A DNA stretch of 64,000 nucleotides, from assembly GCA_029213195.1 (NCBI GenBank), contig JARGNI010000002.1:1-64000 (forward strand), read 5' to 3'. The number at the start of each line of letters is the position of its first letter. The first letter of the stretch is position 1. The position numbers and the translations under genes are program-made. The stretch comes from Verrucomicrobiales bacterium (GTDB taxonomy: Bacteria > Verrucomicrobiota > Verrucomicrobiia > Verrucomicrobiales > DEV007). Under the pieces are notes generated by a model. That model was not told the origin of the DNA. It searched no databases and saw only the letters and a list, made by a program, of their open reading frames with translations. Below are positions 9,168 to 18,148 of this stretch, one piece after another.

Positions 9168-10283
9168 ATGACCTCGAAGGAAGCGTTCCTAGCTCTGAAC
9201 CTGCTACCAGGAATCGGCCCCGTGCGAGTTCGAAAGCTACTTGAAGAACTCGGCGAACCCGAAGACATCCTTGCGGCTTCTCCCACTCTTCTTCAGAAAG
9301 TCCCCGGGATCGGGAAGGAAATGGCCACACTGATCGCGAGTTGGGAGGAACATGTCGACCTGGAAGAGGAGAAACGTCGCATGAAGGACCACGGGATCGT
9401 CGCATTGACGCTTCACGACGAGGAGTATCCCCCGGCCCTGCGAGAAATTCATGATCCCCCCTTTCTTCTCTACGTGAAGGGAGAAATCCGAAAATCCGAT
9501 GCGGCTGGCATCGGAGTGGTCGGTTCCCGGCGGATGACTCACTATGGAAAAGAACAGGCGACCAAGCTCAGCTATCAGCTCGCCAAGGCGGGATTCTGCA
9601 TCCTTTCCGGTCTCGCTCGCGGAATCGATACCGCCGCACACGAGGCCGCCCTCGCTGCGGGCGGGCGGACCATCGCCGTACTGGGTTCCGGGATCGGGCA
9701 TCTCTATCCGCCAGAAAATGCAGCCTTGGCGGAACGGATTGCGGAGAATGGTGCGGTCATCTCCGAGTTCCCGGTGCTCTATGTCCCCGACAAGCAGTCT
9801 TTTCCTCTTCGCAACCGAATCGTCGCCGGTATGTCACAGGGCTTGCTGGTTGTCGAGGCGCCCGCAAGAAGCGGTTCCCTGATTACCGCGAATCAGGCGC
9901 TCGAGCAGGGACGCTCCGTTTTCGCCGTCCCCGGTCCCATCAATCGCCCGAACTCGGAAGGCTGCCATCGCCTGATTCGTTCCGGCGCGACACTGGTCTG
10001 CCAGGCACAGGATGTGATCGATGAACTGGAGGCCGAGATTCACTCCTTGGGGCTTCAGTTTCATGAGGAAACAACAGCCGAGGAGGCTGCCCGTCCCGGA
10101 CTCGTTCTCGCAGAAGGAGAGCGGATCATCCTTTCGAAAATGGAGGGAATCGAGAACACCATCGATGGCTTGGCCGAGGCCACCGGGCTGCCCGCCGGGG
10201 TCGTCAGTGCGCACCTTCTTCACCTCGAAATGAAGGCCCTCGTGAAGCAACTTCCGGGAAAATACTTCGCGAAACTGATTTGA
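9168..10283 (+). CDS. dprA: DNA-processing protein DprA
   Basis: DprA protects incoming single-stranded DNA and loads RecA during natural transformation. The 371-residue protein shows the full layout: a helix-hairpin-helix region ([14 protein letters not shown] and [10 protein letters not shown], residues 11-60), the Rossmann DprA domain ([16 protein letters not shown] near 115, [18 protein letters not shown] near 145, [34 protein letters not shown]) and a C-terminal winged-helix domain ([22 protein letters not shown]). It is followed 83 bases later by topB, in the place where topA often sits. Presence of dprA alone does not prove competence. Confidence 0.96.
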   Translation: MTSKEAFLALNLLPGIGPVRVRKLLEELGEPEDILAASPTLLQKVPGIGKEMATLIASWEEHVDLEEEKRRMKDHGIVALTLHDEEYPPALREIHDPPFLLYVKGEIRKSDAAGIGVVGSRRMTHYGKEQATKLSYQLAKAGFCILSGLARGIDTAAHEAALAAGGRTIAVLGSGIGHLYPPENAALAERIAENGAVISEFPVLYVPDKQSFPLRNRIVAGMSQGLLVVEAPARSGSLITANQALEQGRSVFAVPGPINRPNSEGCHRLIRSGATLVCQAQDVIDELEAEIHSLGLQFHEETTAEEAARPGLVLAEGERIILSKMEGIENTIDGLAEATGLPAGVVSAHLLHLEMKALVKQLPGKYFAKLI

Positions 10284-10366
10284 CGGATTACAGATCTCGG
10301 GGCAATCCATTCTCCCGGAATCGCTCTTTTTTCGTTCTTTCGAGTTTCCAACCGTCCTCTTTCCCC

Positions 10367-13018
10367 ATGTCAAAATCCCTCATCATCGCCGAGAAACCCA
10401 GTGTCGCCAACGACCTCGCTCGCGTTCTCGGCAAGGATCCCGCCATCGGGAAATTCGACAAGAAAGACGATTTCTTCGAGAACGATCGATACGTCATCTC
10501 CTCCGCCGTAGGCCACCTCGTCCAACAGGCTCTTCCCACAACGAGCGAGGGAAAAACGCTCCCATGGAAATTCGACTGTCTCCCCGTCATCCCCGAGCAG
10601 TTTGCGCTCGAGCCGAGTGAGCAGAAAGGATCCAAGTCCCGGCTCAACGTTCTCAAGCGTCTCATGAAACGCAAAGATGTTACCGAGCTGATCAATGCTT
10701 GTGACGCCGGTCGCGAGGGGGAACTGATTTTTCGCTACATCGTGCAATTCGCCGGAATTGAAAAACCGACGCGACGTCTCTGGATGCAATCGATGACCGA
10801 TGGGGCGATTCGAGAAGCCTTTGCCGATCTGCGAAGCGACGAAGAGATGCGCCCGCTCGCCGACGCCGCCTATTGCCGATCCGAGTCCGACTGGCTGGTC
10901 GGAATCAACTCGACTCGAGCGATGACGGCCTTCAACTCCAAGTTTGGCGGATTCAACAAGACCCCGGTCGGGCGAGTCCAGACCCCCACCCTGGCCCTCC
11001 TCGCCGAGCGCGAGTCGGAGATTGACCAGTTTGTCAGTGAAGACTACTTCGAGGTTCACGGCACATTCGGCGTCTCGGCCGGAGATTACCTCGGACGCTG
11101 GTTCAACGAGTCTTTCAAGAAATCGGAAGACAAGCCCCACGCCCGCCCCGAGCGGATCTGGGATCGCTCGGAAGCCGAAGGCATCGTCGAGCGCTGCCAG
11201 GGAAAGACCGCGGTTGTGGAAGAGAAGAAAAAGCCTTCCAAGCAGATCTCTCCTCAACTCTACGATCTCACCAGCCTGCAGCGGGAGGCCAACGGCCGTT
11301 TTGGGTTCTCCGCCCGCCGGACCCTCCAGCTAGCCCAGTCACTTTACGAGCGTCACAAGGCACTGACCTATCCACGAACCGATTCCCGCTATCTCCCCGA
11401 TGATTACGTGGGGACCAGCATCGAGACCCTCGGCAAAATTGCCAATGGATCCGGATACACCATCGGCGACATGCCAGGACACGCCGCCAAGGTCATCGAG
11501 AACAAGTGGGTGAACGGCAGCAACAAGCGGGTCTTCAACGGCGCAAAGGTCAGCGATCACTTCGCGATCATCCCCACCGGCCAGATCCCGAAGAATCTCG
11601 ATGAAGCCGAGCAGAAGCTCTATGACATGGTGAGTCGCCGATTCATCGCCACTTTCTATCCCCAGGCCGAGTTCGAGAACACGACTCGAATCTCCCGCAT
11701 TGGAGACGATGCCTTCAAGACCGACGGAAAGATCCTCGTCAAAGCGGGTTGGCTCGCGGTCTATGGCAAGAAAGTGGGCGGCGCGCCACCCGCCTCCGTT
11801 TCCGATGATTCGGAAGGTGGCGGCAAAAAAGCTTCCTCCAGCGCCGACAAAGAGATTGTCCCCGTCACTCCCGGCGAAAGTGCGCTAGCGAAGTCGATTG
11901 AACGCCTCGACAAGCAGACCCGCCCGCCCGCCCGCTACAATGAGAGCACCCTCCTCTCCGCAATGGAGACGGCAGGAAAGCGCGTCGATGACGAGGAACT
12001 TCGCGACGCCATGTCCGAGCGAGGGCTGGGAACGCCGGCCACCCGAGCGTCCACCATCGAGGGATTGATCAACGACAAGTACATCACCCGGGACGGTCGC
12101 GACATCTTCGTGACGACACGGGGGATGCGCCTCATCGAGCAACTTCACAACATGGAGATTGGCATTCTCACCTCTCCCGAGATGACCGGAGAATGGGAAT
12201 ACAAGCTCAAGCAGATGGAGCAGGGCAAGCTGGAGCGCCCTCGTTTCATGAGTGAAATCAAGGAACTCACCGGCACCGTCGTCGAAACGGCGAAGGAATA
12301 CGCCCGCACCGCCCTCGAACGAGAATGGCCCGAGTTCCCGGTTCCCTGTCCGGTCTGTGGAGCCGCAGCCCTGGGTCAGGATGACGGACGCTACAAGTGC
12401 AAGCAACCCGACTGCAAATTCGCGCTGCCCAAGGTCGTCGCAAGCCGCCCCCTTTCCGAGGAAGAAGCGAGGACGCTGCTCACGACGAAGCTGGTCGGCC
12501 CTCTCACCGGATTCGTCAATCGCTTCAAACAGCCCTTCGATGCTGCCATCGAGCTGCAGGAAGACAAGAAGGCGGGACTCAAGGCTTCCTTTGTTTTCGA
12601 GAAGACCCCCGAGGAAGAGGAAGAGGTCGAGTCGATCAAAGAAGAGAACAAGCTCTGCCCCTGCCCTCTTTGCGAAAAAGGTAGTATCTACGTCACCCCC
12701 CACAGCTACATCTGCGATCGTCGAGCCTCTGGAGATGGCTGCAAAGCCCGGCTATCGAAGGAAATGTGCAAATACGAAATCCCTCGCGAGCAGGCGCTCA
12801 AGTATTTCACCGAGGGCAAGACGGATGTCATCGAGCAGTGGATCAGCAAGAAAGGCCGCCCTTTCAAAGCCGCGCTGACCTGCAACACCAAGGGTCGTCG
12901 CATGCTCGGCTGGGAGTTCCCTCCGCGGGAACCTGCCAAGAAGAAAACGGCTGCCAAGAAAGCAGCGAAAAAGAAGACAGCAGCCAAGAAAAAGACCGCC
13001 GCCAAAAAGTCCGAGTAG
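10367..13018 (+). CDS. topB: Type IA DNA topoisomerase (topoisomerase III type) with zinc motifs and a Lys/Ala-rich tail
   Basis: A type IA topoisomerase that relaxes or decatenates DNA by passing strands through a single-strand break. From the ATG at 10367 it has 883 residues, well above the about 650 of E. coli TopB. The frame is open 29 codons further upstream, but [16 protein letters not shown] is the family's true N-terminus. TOPRIM acidic residues are in [15 protein letters not shown]; the catalytic tyrosine is Tyr335 in [10 protein letters not shown]. The C-terminal part has two cysteine clusters (CPVC then CKQPDC; CPLC then a later Cys), topoisomerase C-terminal repeats, and a tail of repeated AAKKKT-type units over the last 28 residues. 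The start is preceded by CTTTCCCC and no Shine-Dalgarno motif. It probably forms an operon with dprA. Confidence 0.94.
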   Translation: MSKSLIIAEKPSVANDLARVLGKDPAIGKFDKKDDFFENDRYVISSAVGHLVQQALPTTSEGKTLPWKFDCLPVIPEQFALEPSEQKGSKSRLNVLKRLMKRKDVTELINACDAGREGELIFRYIVQFAGIEKPTRRLWMQSMTDGAIREAFADLRSDEEMRPLADAAYCRSESDWLVGINSTRAMTAFNSKFGGFNKTPVGRVQTPTLALLAERESEIDQFVSEDYFEVHGTFGVSAGDYLGRWFNESFKKSEDKPHARPERIWDRSEAEGIVERCQGKTAVVEEKKKPSKQISPQLYDLTSLQREANGRFGFSARRTLQLAQSLYERHKALTYPRTDSRYLPDDYVGTSIETLGKIANGSGYTIGDMPGHAAKVIENKWVNGSNKRVFNGAKVSDHFAIIPTGQIPKNLDEAEQKLYDMVSRRFIATFYPQAEFENTTRISRIGDDAFKTDGKILVKAGWLAVYGKKVGGAPPASVSDDSEGGGKKASSSADKEIVPVTPGESALAKSIERLDKQTRPPARYNESTLLSAMETAGKRVDDEELRDAMSERGLGTPATRASTIEGLINDKYITRDGRDIFVTTRGMRLIEQLHNMEIGILTSPEMTGEWEYKLKQMEQGKLERPRFMSEIKELTGTVVETAKEYARTALEREWPEFPVPCPVCGAAALGQDDGRYKCKQPDCKFALPKVVASRPLSEEEARTLLTTKLVGPLTGFVNRFKQPFDAAIELQEDKKAGLKASFVFEKTPEEEEEVESIKEENKLCPCPLCEKGSIYVTPHSYICDRRASGDGCKARLSKEMCKYEIPREQALKYFTEGKTDVIEQWISKKGRPFKAALTCNTKGRRMLGWEFPPREPAKKKTAAKKAAKKKTAAKKKTAAKKSE

Positions 13019-13029
13019 GAAATCCGTAG

Positions 13030-13049
13030 CGGAAGTGGCACCGCTCCCG
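13030..13049. repeat. Palindromic repeat element, copy 1
   Basis: An imperfect 8-bp hairpin (one A-C mismatch and one G-T wobble) with a GCAC loop, preceded by CCGTAG. It matches the copy at 13179-13198 at 17 of 20 positions and lies 11 bases after the topB stop. Confidence 0.6.
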
Positions 13050-13178
13050 AGGCTGGCAAGAGCCCCACTATTCCGTCTCTCCTCAAACGGTGAAAACCAA
13101 GGGCCATGTCCCTGGAGCAGGCGAGGGTGTAGCCCCCGTGCAAACCGCGATGGGTTGGTTTCCGTCACGAGACCGTAG

Positions 13179-13198
13179 CGGAAGCGGCAACGCTTCCG
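13179..13198. repeat. Palindromic repeat element, copy 2, perfect hairpin with GCAA loop
   Basis: CGGAAGCG (13179-13186) pairs perfectly with CGCTTCCG (13191-13198) around the loop GCAA, a GNRA tetraloop. Like copy 1 it is preceded by CCGTAG. The two copies sit 149 bases apart in the 288-base gap between topB and the DUF1552 gene. The arrangement resembles REP-type dispersed intergenic palindromes. Confidence 0.65.
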
Positions 13199-13306
13199 AC
13201 CTTGTTCAGGAAATGCGTCCGACTTTCTTCAGACCGCGCCTTCTAGGCCCATAGCGAGCCCTGAACTCCTGGTTCCGGCCGATCGTTCGAAAACGGTTCT
13301 ACCTTG

Positions 13307-14635
13307 CTACCCCAACAGCTCGCTCATCCGCCCGGCGCTGTCGGAGAAATCCTCGACAGGAACGTCCATTCGATCGAGAACGGTCTGGTGAACATTGGAA
13401 AATGGAGTCTCGGCCCCGAACTTGAGAAACTGTCCGTGCCGGAGGCCCAATCCTTTTCCACCCGCAAATACGATGGGATAGTTGGTGTTGTTGTGAGTCC
13501 GGCTGTTGCTGCTCCCGTAGAGGAGCATCGTATGGTCGAGCAGGCTTCCCTCGCCTTCCGGAATCGACTTCAACCGTCCCAGGAAATAGGCAAACTGCTC
13601 CGCGAGAAAGCGATCCCACTTCCCGAGAGCCTCTGCGCCGCCTTTCTTGTTCCACCCGTGAGCGAGCTTGTGCATGTTGCCCCCGAGTCCGAGCAGCGAC
13701 GGGAACTTGCCCGCAATCGACGTCGCTCCGTTCATGTTCCCAAGCTGATAGGTGGCGACCCGGGTCGAATCGGTCTGGAAAGCGAGCACGATCAGGTCAT
13801 ACATCGTTCGAATCAATTCGTGCGGTGTCTCATCCGTGGCCTCGAGATGAAGTCCTTCTGCATTCACTTGCGGTTTGGGAACCTCCAGCCAGTGCTCGGA
13901 CCGCTCGACCCGTTGTTCGATCTGGCGGACCGAGGCGAGATACTCATCGAGTTTCTCTTGATCCTCCGAGCCCAGTCTTCGACGAAGCGACCTGGCATTC
14001 TCGAGGACGAGATCGAGCATGCTGCCAGAATTCTCCAGTTCTCTCCGCTGAGCGACCATGGAGTCGGATTGCACGCCGAAGAGCCTATCGTAGACAATAC
14101 GAGGTTGATTCAAGGCAGGAATGGGCTGCCCTGTACGACTGAACGAAAGGGTGCTCGACCGGGTCGATTCGCCTACTCCACCGTCCGAAGAAAGCACCAG
14201 GGAACGGAAACGGGTCTGGTTCCCAAAATGTGTGGCGGCCACCTGGTCCACCGAGATGGAGTTGCGAAGTTGCGATCCTTTCAACTCGGCTCCGGTCAGG
14301 AAAATATCACTGGTATCGTGCCCTCCCATCGATCGCCCCTGCGGATGCGAGAGGCCCTGCATGACCGTGACGTCGCTGCGAAACTCCTCAAGTGGCTGAA
14401 GGCTTCGATTGAAGACAAAGTCTTCGCCCTCCCCTTTCGGAAACCAGGACCAATCCGCATGCTCGTGTCCTTCATTCGGCAGGCTGACTCCGTAGGGAAA
14501 GTAGACCGCAGCGAAACGACGAGGATGACTCGCACTCGCCGCGCGCCCCTGCATCGCAGAGAGAAACGGTAGCGAGAGCGTCACTCCAGTGCCTCGGAGA
14601 AAGGTTCGACGATCGAGATGCCAGGACTTCTTCAT
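13307..14635 (-). CDS. DUF1552 family protein, Tat-exported
   Basis: A 442-residue DUF1552 protein, a family of unknown biochemistry restricted largely to PVC bacteria and some myxobacteria. The N-terminus carries a Tat signal (DRRTFLRGTGVTLSLPFL). Family landmarks include the AAVYFPYGV region, FSHPQGR-like GLSHPQGRSMGGHDTSDIF, and LLYGSSNSRTHNNTNYP near the C-terminus. I chose the ATG at 14635 (MKKSWHLDRR) over a TTG three codons earlier. It begins 14 bases after the stop of the DUF1592 gene, forming an operon whose gene order is repeated at 57653-61403. Confidence 0.92.
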   Translation of the reverse strand: MKKSWHLDRRTFLRGTGVTLSLPFLSAMQGRAASASHPRRFAAVYFPYGVSLPNEGHEHADWSWFPKGEGEDFVFNRSLQPLEEFRSDVTVMQGLSHPQGRSMGGHDTSDIFLTGAELKGSQLRNSISVDQVAATHFGNQTRFRSLVLSSDGGVGESTRSSTLSFSRTGQPIPALNQPRIVYDRLFGVQSDSMVAQRRELENSGSMLDLVLENARSLRRRLGSEDQEKLDEYLASVRQIEQRVERSEHWLEVPKPQVNAEGLHLEATDETPHELIRTMYDLIVLAFQTDSTRVATYQLGNMNGATSIAGKFPSLLGLGGNMHKLAHGWNKKGGAEALGKWDRFLAEQFAYFLGRLKSIPEGEGSLLDHTMLLYGSSNSRTHNNTNYPIVFAGGKGLGLRHGQFLKFGAETPFSNVHQTVLDRMDVPVEDFSDSAGRMSELLG

Positions 14636-14649
14636 GATTCGCAAAAGGG

Positions 14650-17040
14650 CTACTTGGTTAGAAAGGGTTCGCTCACCACGATTTCTTCGATGAGATCACT
14701 GAGACGATAATCGTTCTCGGAAAAGCGTTTTGTCAGTTCGTCCACGACGCGGTCGTCTCCCAAGTGGAGAGAGCGTCCCAGGGCAAATGACAACATACGA
14801 GAGACCAAGGCCCGGGAAAAAGTTTCCTGCTGGTGCTCGAGAAGGTACTCCTTCAAATCCTCCGCTCCTGCCACTTCTGTGCCATCGGGGAGAACCGCTG
14901 CCGACTCGACCGGAACGCGGAGATCCTTGAGGCGCTTCCCGACTTTCTCTTTCCGGAGAATCTCATCACGCCAGAGACCATCCCCCCCAAACTCCTCGAG
15001 AGCCACTCCCCAGGGGTCGATCCCTTCGTGGCAATCCATGCAGGCCGCGTCCTCGCGATGCAGTTCGAGCTGTGCCTTGACCGAGAGCTTGGCAAAATTC
15101 GGATCCTCTTCATCCAGCGTCGGAACGTTGGGCGGCGGAGGCGCCGGCGGATCGTCGAGAAGTCGCTCACGAAGCCATACGGCCCGCTGGATCGGATGAG
15201 AGTCGGTTCCGGTGGAGTTCCCCAGCAAGATCGCTCCCTGCGTCAGCAGACCGCCTCTTCTCGCTTCTACGGGCAGAGCGACTTTCTCAAAGGCTGAACT
15301 TCGAGGACCGGGGATCCCGTAGTGTCGAGCCAGAGGCGCGTTCAGCATCGTGAAGTCGGAGTCGATCAAGTTCAGGGCACTGAGATCTTCTCGCAGGATT
15401 TCGGCGAAAAAATGACGAGGTTCGCCCTGGAGGTCAGCCTTGATCTCATCCTTGAATTCCGGGTAGTACTCCGGATTCACCGCAACGCGATCGACCGCTC
15501 CGAGATCGAGCCATTGATCCGTGAACTGCTGGATGAATCCGAACACCTTCTCATCTCCGAGAAGCCGCCTCGCTTCTTCCCGAAGCAGGACGGGATCCTG
15601 CAAGGCTCCGGCATCCGCCTTTTCCCGCAAACGAGCATCCGGCATCGTGGCATGAAGAAAGTAGCTGAGCCGACTCGCAATCTCGTGATCCGTGAGTCGG
15701 CGCTTTTTCCCATCTCCTGCGCTGGGCTCTACCAGGTAAAGGAAGTCTGGAGATACCAGCACCATCGCGAGAGCCTCGCGCATCGCGACCTCGAGTGAAT
15801 CAGATCGGCTCCGTACGGATTGGTAGTAGGCAAAGTAGACATCGACCTCCTCCTCGGAGACCGGGCGACGAAAGGCGCGTGCCACGAAGCGCGCTATCAC
15901 TTCGCGAGCGTAGGCGGCCTCGTCTTGCTCCCGCTGATCCGAAGCGAAGAGAATGGCGCGGTGATGCTCCGGGGGCCACTGATCGAAGATCGGTCCCTCG
16001 AACTCCAGCGACTCAATGACCGCCTCCGGGATCAAGCTGCCCTTGGCGGACTTCTGCTTGTTCTTGTTTCCCTTCTGCGCAGAAGGATCGGAAAGCACAT
16101 TCTGAAGTCGAATCAGCAGGCCCGGATACTTGCTCTGAGTGACGCTCGGCAACGGAAACTGCTCGATACGACCGGTCAACTCGTAGACTTCTGCCGTCTC
16201 CGATGTCACATCAAATCGAGCCATCTCCAGCGAGGGCGCCTGGGTATCCGCTCGGTAGCCGACCAGCACCGAAAGCCGCGGAAAATCCTTTTCCGGATCG
16301 GCAACGGCGCGAGCTCGAATCCGAAGGCGGAATTCCCCCTCCTCCGGATACTCGGTCAATCGCGAGACGAAGGTTCCAACCTCGCCGAGACGTTCGGTGA
16401 AAACTCCTCTCCCCTTGTCCTTCACCGTCTTCGTGAATTCCGCGCGAATCACCTCCGGCTCGGGTGATGTCACGATGACACGGGCCAGTGCCTTTCTCGC
16501 CGCGTCGAGATAGTATTCGAGCTGGAGATCAGAAATGCTGAGCACACTCCCATTGTTGAGAAATTCCTCATGCGACGCCGAGTCGGGGGGGAGATTTCGG
16601 GCATAGTCATCTTCGATCCCGAGAAGATCCCTCATCGTACGGTTGTATTCGACCCGATTGAGCCGACGCAACACCGTCGTGGACGCTTCCTCGTTGTATT
16701 TTCGGGCTGCGTTCTCGATAGATTCCGTCAGCCATCCGATGAGCGTTTTTCTCTCCTCGTCCGTGAGCTGCGTTTCGTCCTCGGGAGGCATTTCGCCCAG
16801 GTTCAGCGTATCAAGAACATCGTGCCAGGTTTCCGCGGATCGCCGATCCGCAAGCAGGTCGGAAGAGAGCGTATCAAGTCGGACATCAGACTTCTGTTTT
16901 TCGGGCCCATGACAGCTGTGGCAGTATTTCTCGAGAATCGGGAACACGTCTCGATCATAATCGACAGCAAATCCCTGCCATCCTACCAAGGAAAACCCGA
17001 AGAAGAGCACGCAGCTGCGGATACGAGAAGTCAGAATCAT
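14650..17040 (-). CDS. DUF1592 family cytochrome-like protein (DUF1587/1595/1592/1588/1585)
   Basis: A 796-residue exported protein with the PVC multi-domain set. After a signal peptide (residues 1-25) it has the haem-type motif CHSCH near residue 40 and LNLGEMPPEDE near 87. DUF1587 follows (VLRRLNRVEYNRTMRDLLGI), then DUF1595 and DUF1592 (SRLSYFLHATMPDARLR near 460), DUF1588 (ILLGNSTGTDSHPIQRAVWL and a PPAPPPPNVP stretch near 620), a second haem-type motif CMDCH near 665, and DUF1585 at the end. These proteins are presumed periplasmic c-type cytochromes, but no activity is known. It is the first gene of an operon with the DUF1552 gene. Confidence 0.93.
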   Translation of the reverse strand: MILTSRIRSCVLFFGFSLVGWQGFAVDYDRDVFPILEKYCHSCHGPEKQKSDVRLDTLSSDLLADRRSAETWHDVLDTLNLGEMPPEDETQLTDEERKTLIGWLTESIENAARKYNEEASTTVLRRLNRVEYNRTMRDLLGIEDDYARNLPPDSASHEEFLNNGSVLSISDLQLEYYLDAARKALARVIVTSPEPEVIRAEFTKTVKDKGRGVFTERLGEVGTFVSRLTEYPEEGEFRLRIRARAVADPEKDFPRLSVLVGYRADTQAPSLEMARFDVTSETAEVYELTGRIEQFPLPSVTQSKYPGLLIRLQNVLSDPSAQKGNKNKQKSAKGSLIPEAVIESLEFEGPIFDQWPPEHHRAILFASDQREQDEAAYAREVIARFVARAFRRPVSEEEVDVYFAYYQSVRSRSDSLEVAMREALAMVLVSPDFLYLVEPSAGDGKKRRLTDHEIASRLSYFLHATMPDARLREKADAGALQDPVLLREEARRLLGDEKVFGFIQQFTDQWLDLGAVDRVAVNPEYYPEFKDEIKADLQGEPRHFFAEILREDLSALNLIDSDFTMLNAPLARHYGIPGPRSSAFEKVALPVEARRGGLLTQGAILLGNSTGTDSHPIQRAVWLRERLLDDPPAPPPPNVPTLDEEDPNFAKLSVKAQLELHREDAACMDCHEGIDPWGVALEEFGGDGLWRDEILRKEKVGKRLKDLRVPVESAAVLPDGTEVAGAEDLKEYLLEHQQETFSRALVSRMLSFALGRSLHLGDDRVVDELTKRFSENDYRLSDLIEEIVVSEPFLTK

Positions 17041-17117
17041 GGACAGCGAAACAGGAGATTGAACAAAATGCCCGCCTCCACCAAGCCAGCAAGCTCCGTG
17101 ATTCCGTCTCGAGTGGC

Positions 17118-17594
17118 TCAGGAGATTTTCTCTCTCAATGCCGCTTCGACCACCTCGGGAACGAACTTTGAAATCTCTCCTCCCAACTTGGCGACCTCCT
17201 TCACGATCCGCGAGCTGAGATAGATGTTCTCCTGGCTCGGCATGAGAAATACGGTCTCCAGGTTCTCATCGAGACTGCGATTCATCAGCGCCATCTGGAA
17301 CTCGTATTCGAAGTCGGAGATCGCTCGCAACCCACGAACAACGACATCGGCTTTCTCCTGCTCGACATAGTTTACGAGGAGGCCTTCGAATGAAGTGACG
17401 GATACATTTTCCAAATGAGAAGTCGCCGTTTCGATCAAGGTCACCCTCTCTTCATTGGAAAAAAGACCCGTCTTTGCCCCGTTGTAGGCAACCGAAACGA
17501 TGACGCGATCCCAGAGCTGCGTAGCCCGCTCGATGACATCGAGGTGACCATTGTGGATGGGGTCGAAGCTTCCTGGATAGATCGCGATTTTCAT
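17118..17594 (-). CDS. coaD: Phosphopantetheine adenylyltransferase
   Basis: CoaD transfers AMP from ATP to 4'-phosphopantetheine, the penultimate step of coenzyme A synthesis. The 158-residue length is standard. The nucleotidyltransferase motif is HNGH at residues 14-17 within YPGSFDPIHNGHLDV. RGLRAISDFEYEFQMALMNR and the later YLSSRIVKEVAKLGG are also typical. The ATG at 17594 is part of a perfect 14-bp palindrome shared with the divergent lipoprotein leader. Confidence 0.97.
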   Translation of the reverse strand: MKIAIYPGSFDPIHNGHLDVIERATQLWDRVIVSVAYNGAKTGLFSNEERVTLIETATSHLENVSVTSFEGLLVNYVEQEKADVVVRGLRAISDFEYEFQMALMNRSLDENLETVFLMPSQENIYLSSRIVKEVAKLGGEISKFVPEVVEAALREKIS

Positions 17595-17605
17595 AAAATT
17601 TTATG
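17592..17605. promoter_or_regulatory. 14-bp perfect palindrome covering the coaD start codon
   Basis: CATAAAATTTTATG reads the same on both strands. Its left end is the coaD start codon on the minus strand, and its right end gives an ATG on the plus strand. It lies in an AT-rich divergent region and could be an operator or a translation-linked element. Confidence 0.4.
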
Positions 17606-17606
17606 A

Positions 17607-17624
17607 GGATATCATGGATATCAT
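17607..17624 (+). repeat. Two exact tandem copies of a 9-mer
   Basis: GGATATCAT occurs twice head to tail (17607-17615 and 17616-17624), two bases from the 14-bp palindrome. Each copy contains the palindrome GATATC. The position between coaD and the lipoprotein start suggests a regulatory site. Confidence 0.45.
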
Positions 17625-17692
17625 CCAATTCTTCGCTACAATTTGAAAATTTTTGTAAGACAGACGAACCGCTTACCCTTATCCTATCTCTT

Positions 17693-18115
17693 ATGACATT
17701 CGGCAAAGGTTTACTTTTTTCCAGTCTCGTGCTCTTCGCCCTGGGACTCTCTTCCTGTGAAACGAACGGAACTTCGGATTCCGCATCCGACACCTCTGCC
17801 CCGGTTCAGGAGAGCGGACCGATCAATGCAGCGGGCTTTCTGAAAACGGATTTCGCGCCTCTCAACAAGTGGCTCGATGAGCGTTTCGAGGTCGACTACA
17901 AGCACATGACCCCTCAGCTGATCTTTGACCAGTTGCCGCTGAATGACATCTTCTACGAGACCAGCGGGTTGCCCTCAGGTCCACCTCTCAGCTTCACGAG
18001 CTCCAGCGTTTCCCGCCGAGAACTTCTCAAAAAGATTTCACAGCACTGGGGCCTCAAGATGTCGTTCGTCAAGGACGACTCGGGAACCCCGACCGCGGTG
18101 AAGGTCGAAGGCTGA
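17693..18115 (+). CDS. Small predicted lipoprotein of unknown function
   Basis: A 140-residue protein starting with a lipoprotein signal: hydrophobic residues 7-19, then the lipobox LGLSSC with Cys22 as the lipidation site. A Ser/Thr-rich linker follows, then a compact domain (LNKWLDERFEVDYKHMTPQL). The frame is open upstream to 17603, but only the start at 17693 gives a signal peptide. The C-terminal 90 residues, with QHWGLKMSFVKDDSG at the end, faintly recall secretin N-domain-like sequences (FxxLxxxxGLxxxx), which is weak. It is divergent from coaD and convergent with the aminotransferase gene. I do not recognise the family. Confidence 0.7.
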   Translation: MTFGKGLLFSSLVLFALGLSSCETNGTSDSASDTSAPVQESGPINAAGFLKTDFAPLNKWLDERFEVDYKHMTPQLIFDQLPLNDIFYETSGLPSGPPLSFTSSSVSRRELLKKISQHWGLKMSFVKDDSGTPTAVKVEG

Positions 18116-18148
18116 TCGCTTTCTTACTTTCTCCACGATCACCCGCGC

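Noticed and set aside
13019-13306. CRISPR array after topB
   Set aside because: Only two copies of a palindromic unit, not identical, and no regular spacers or cas genes.
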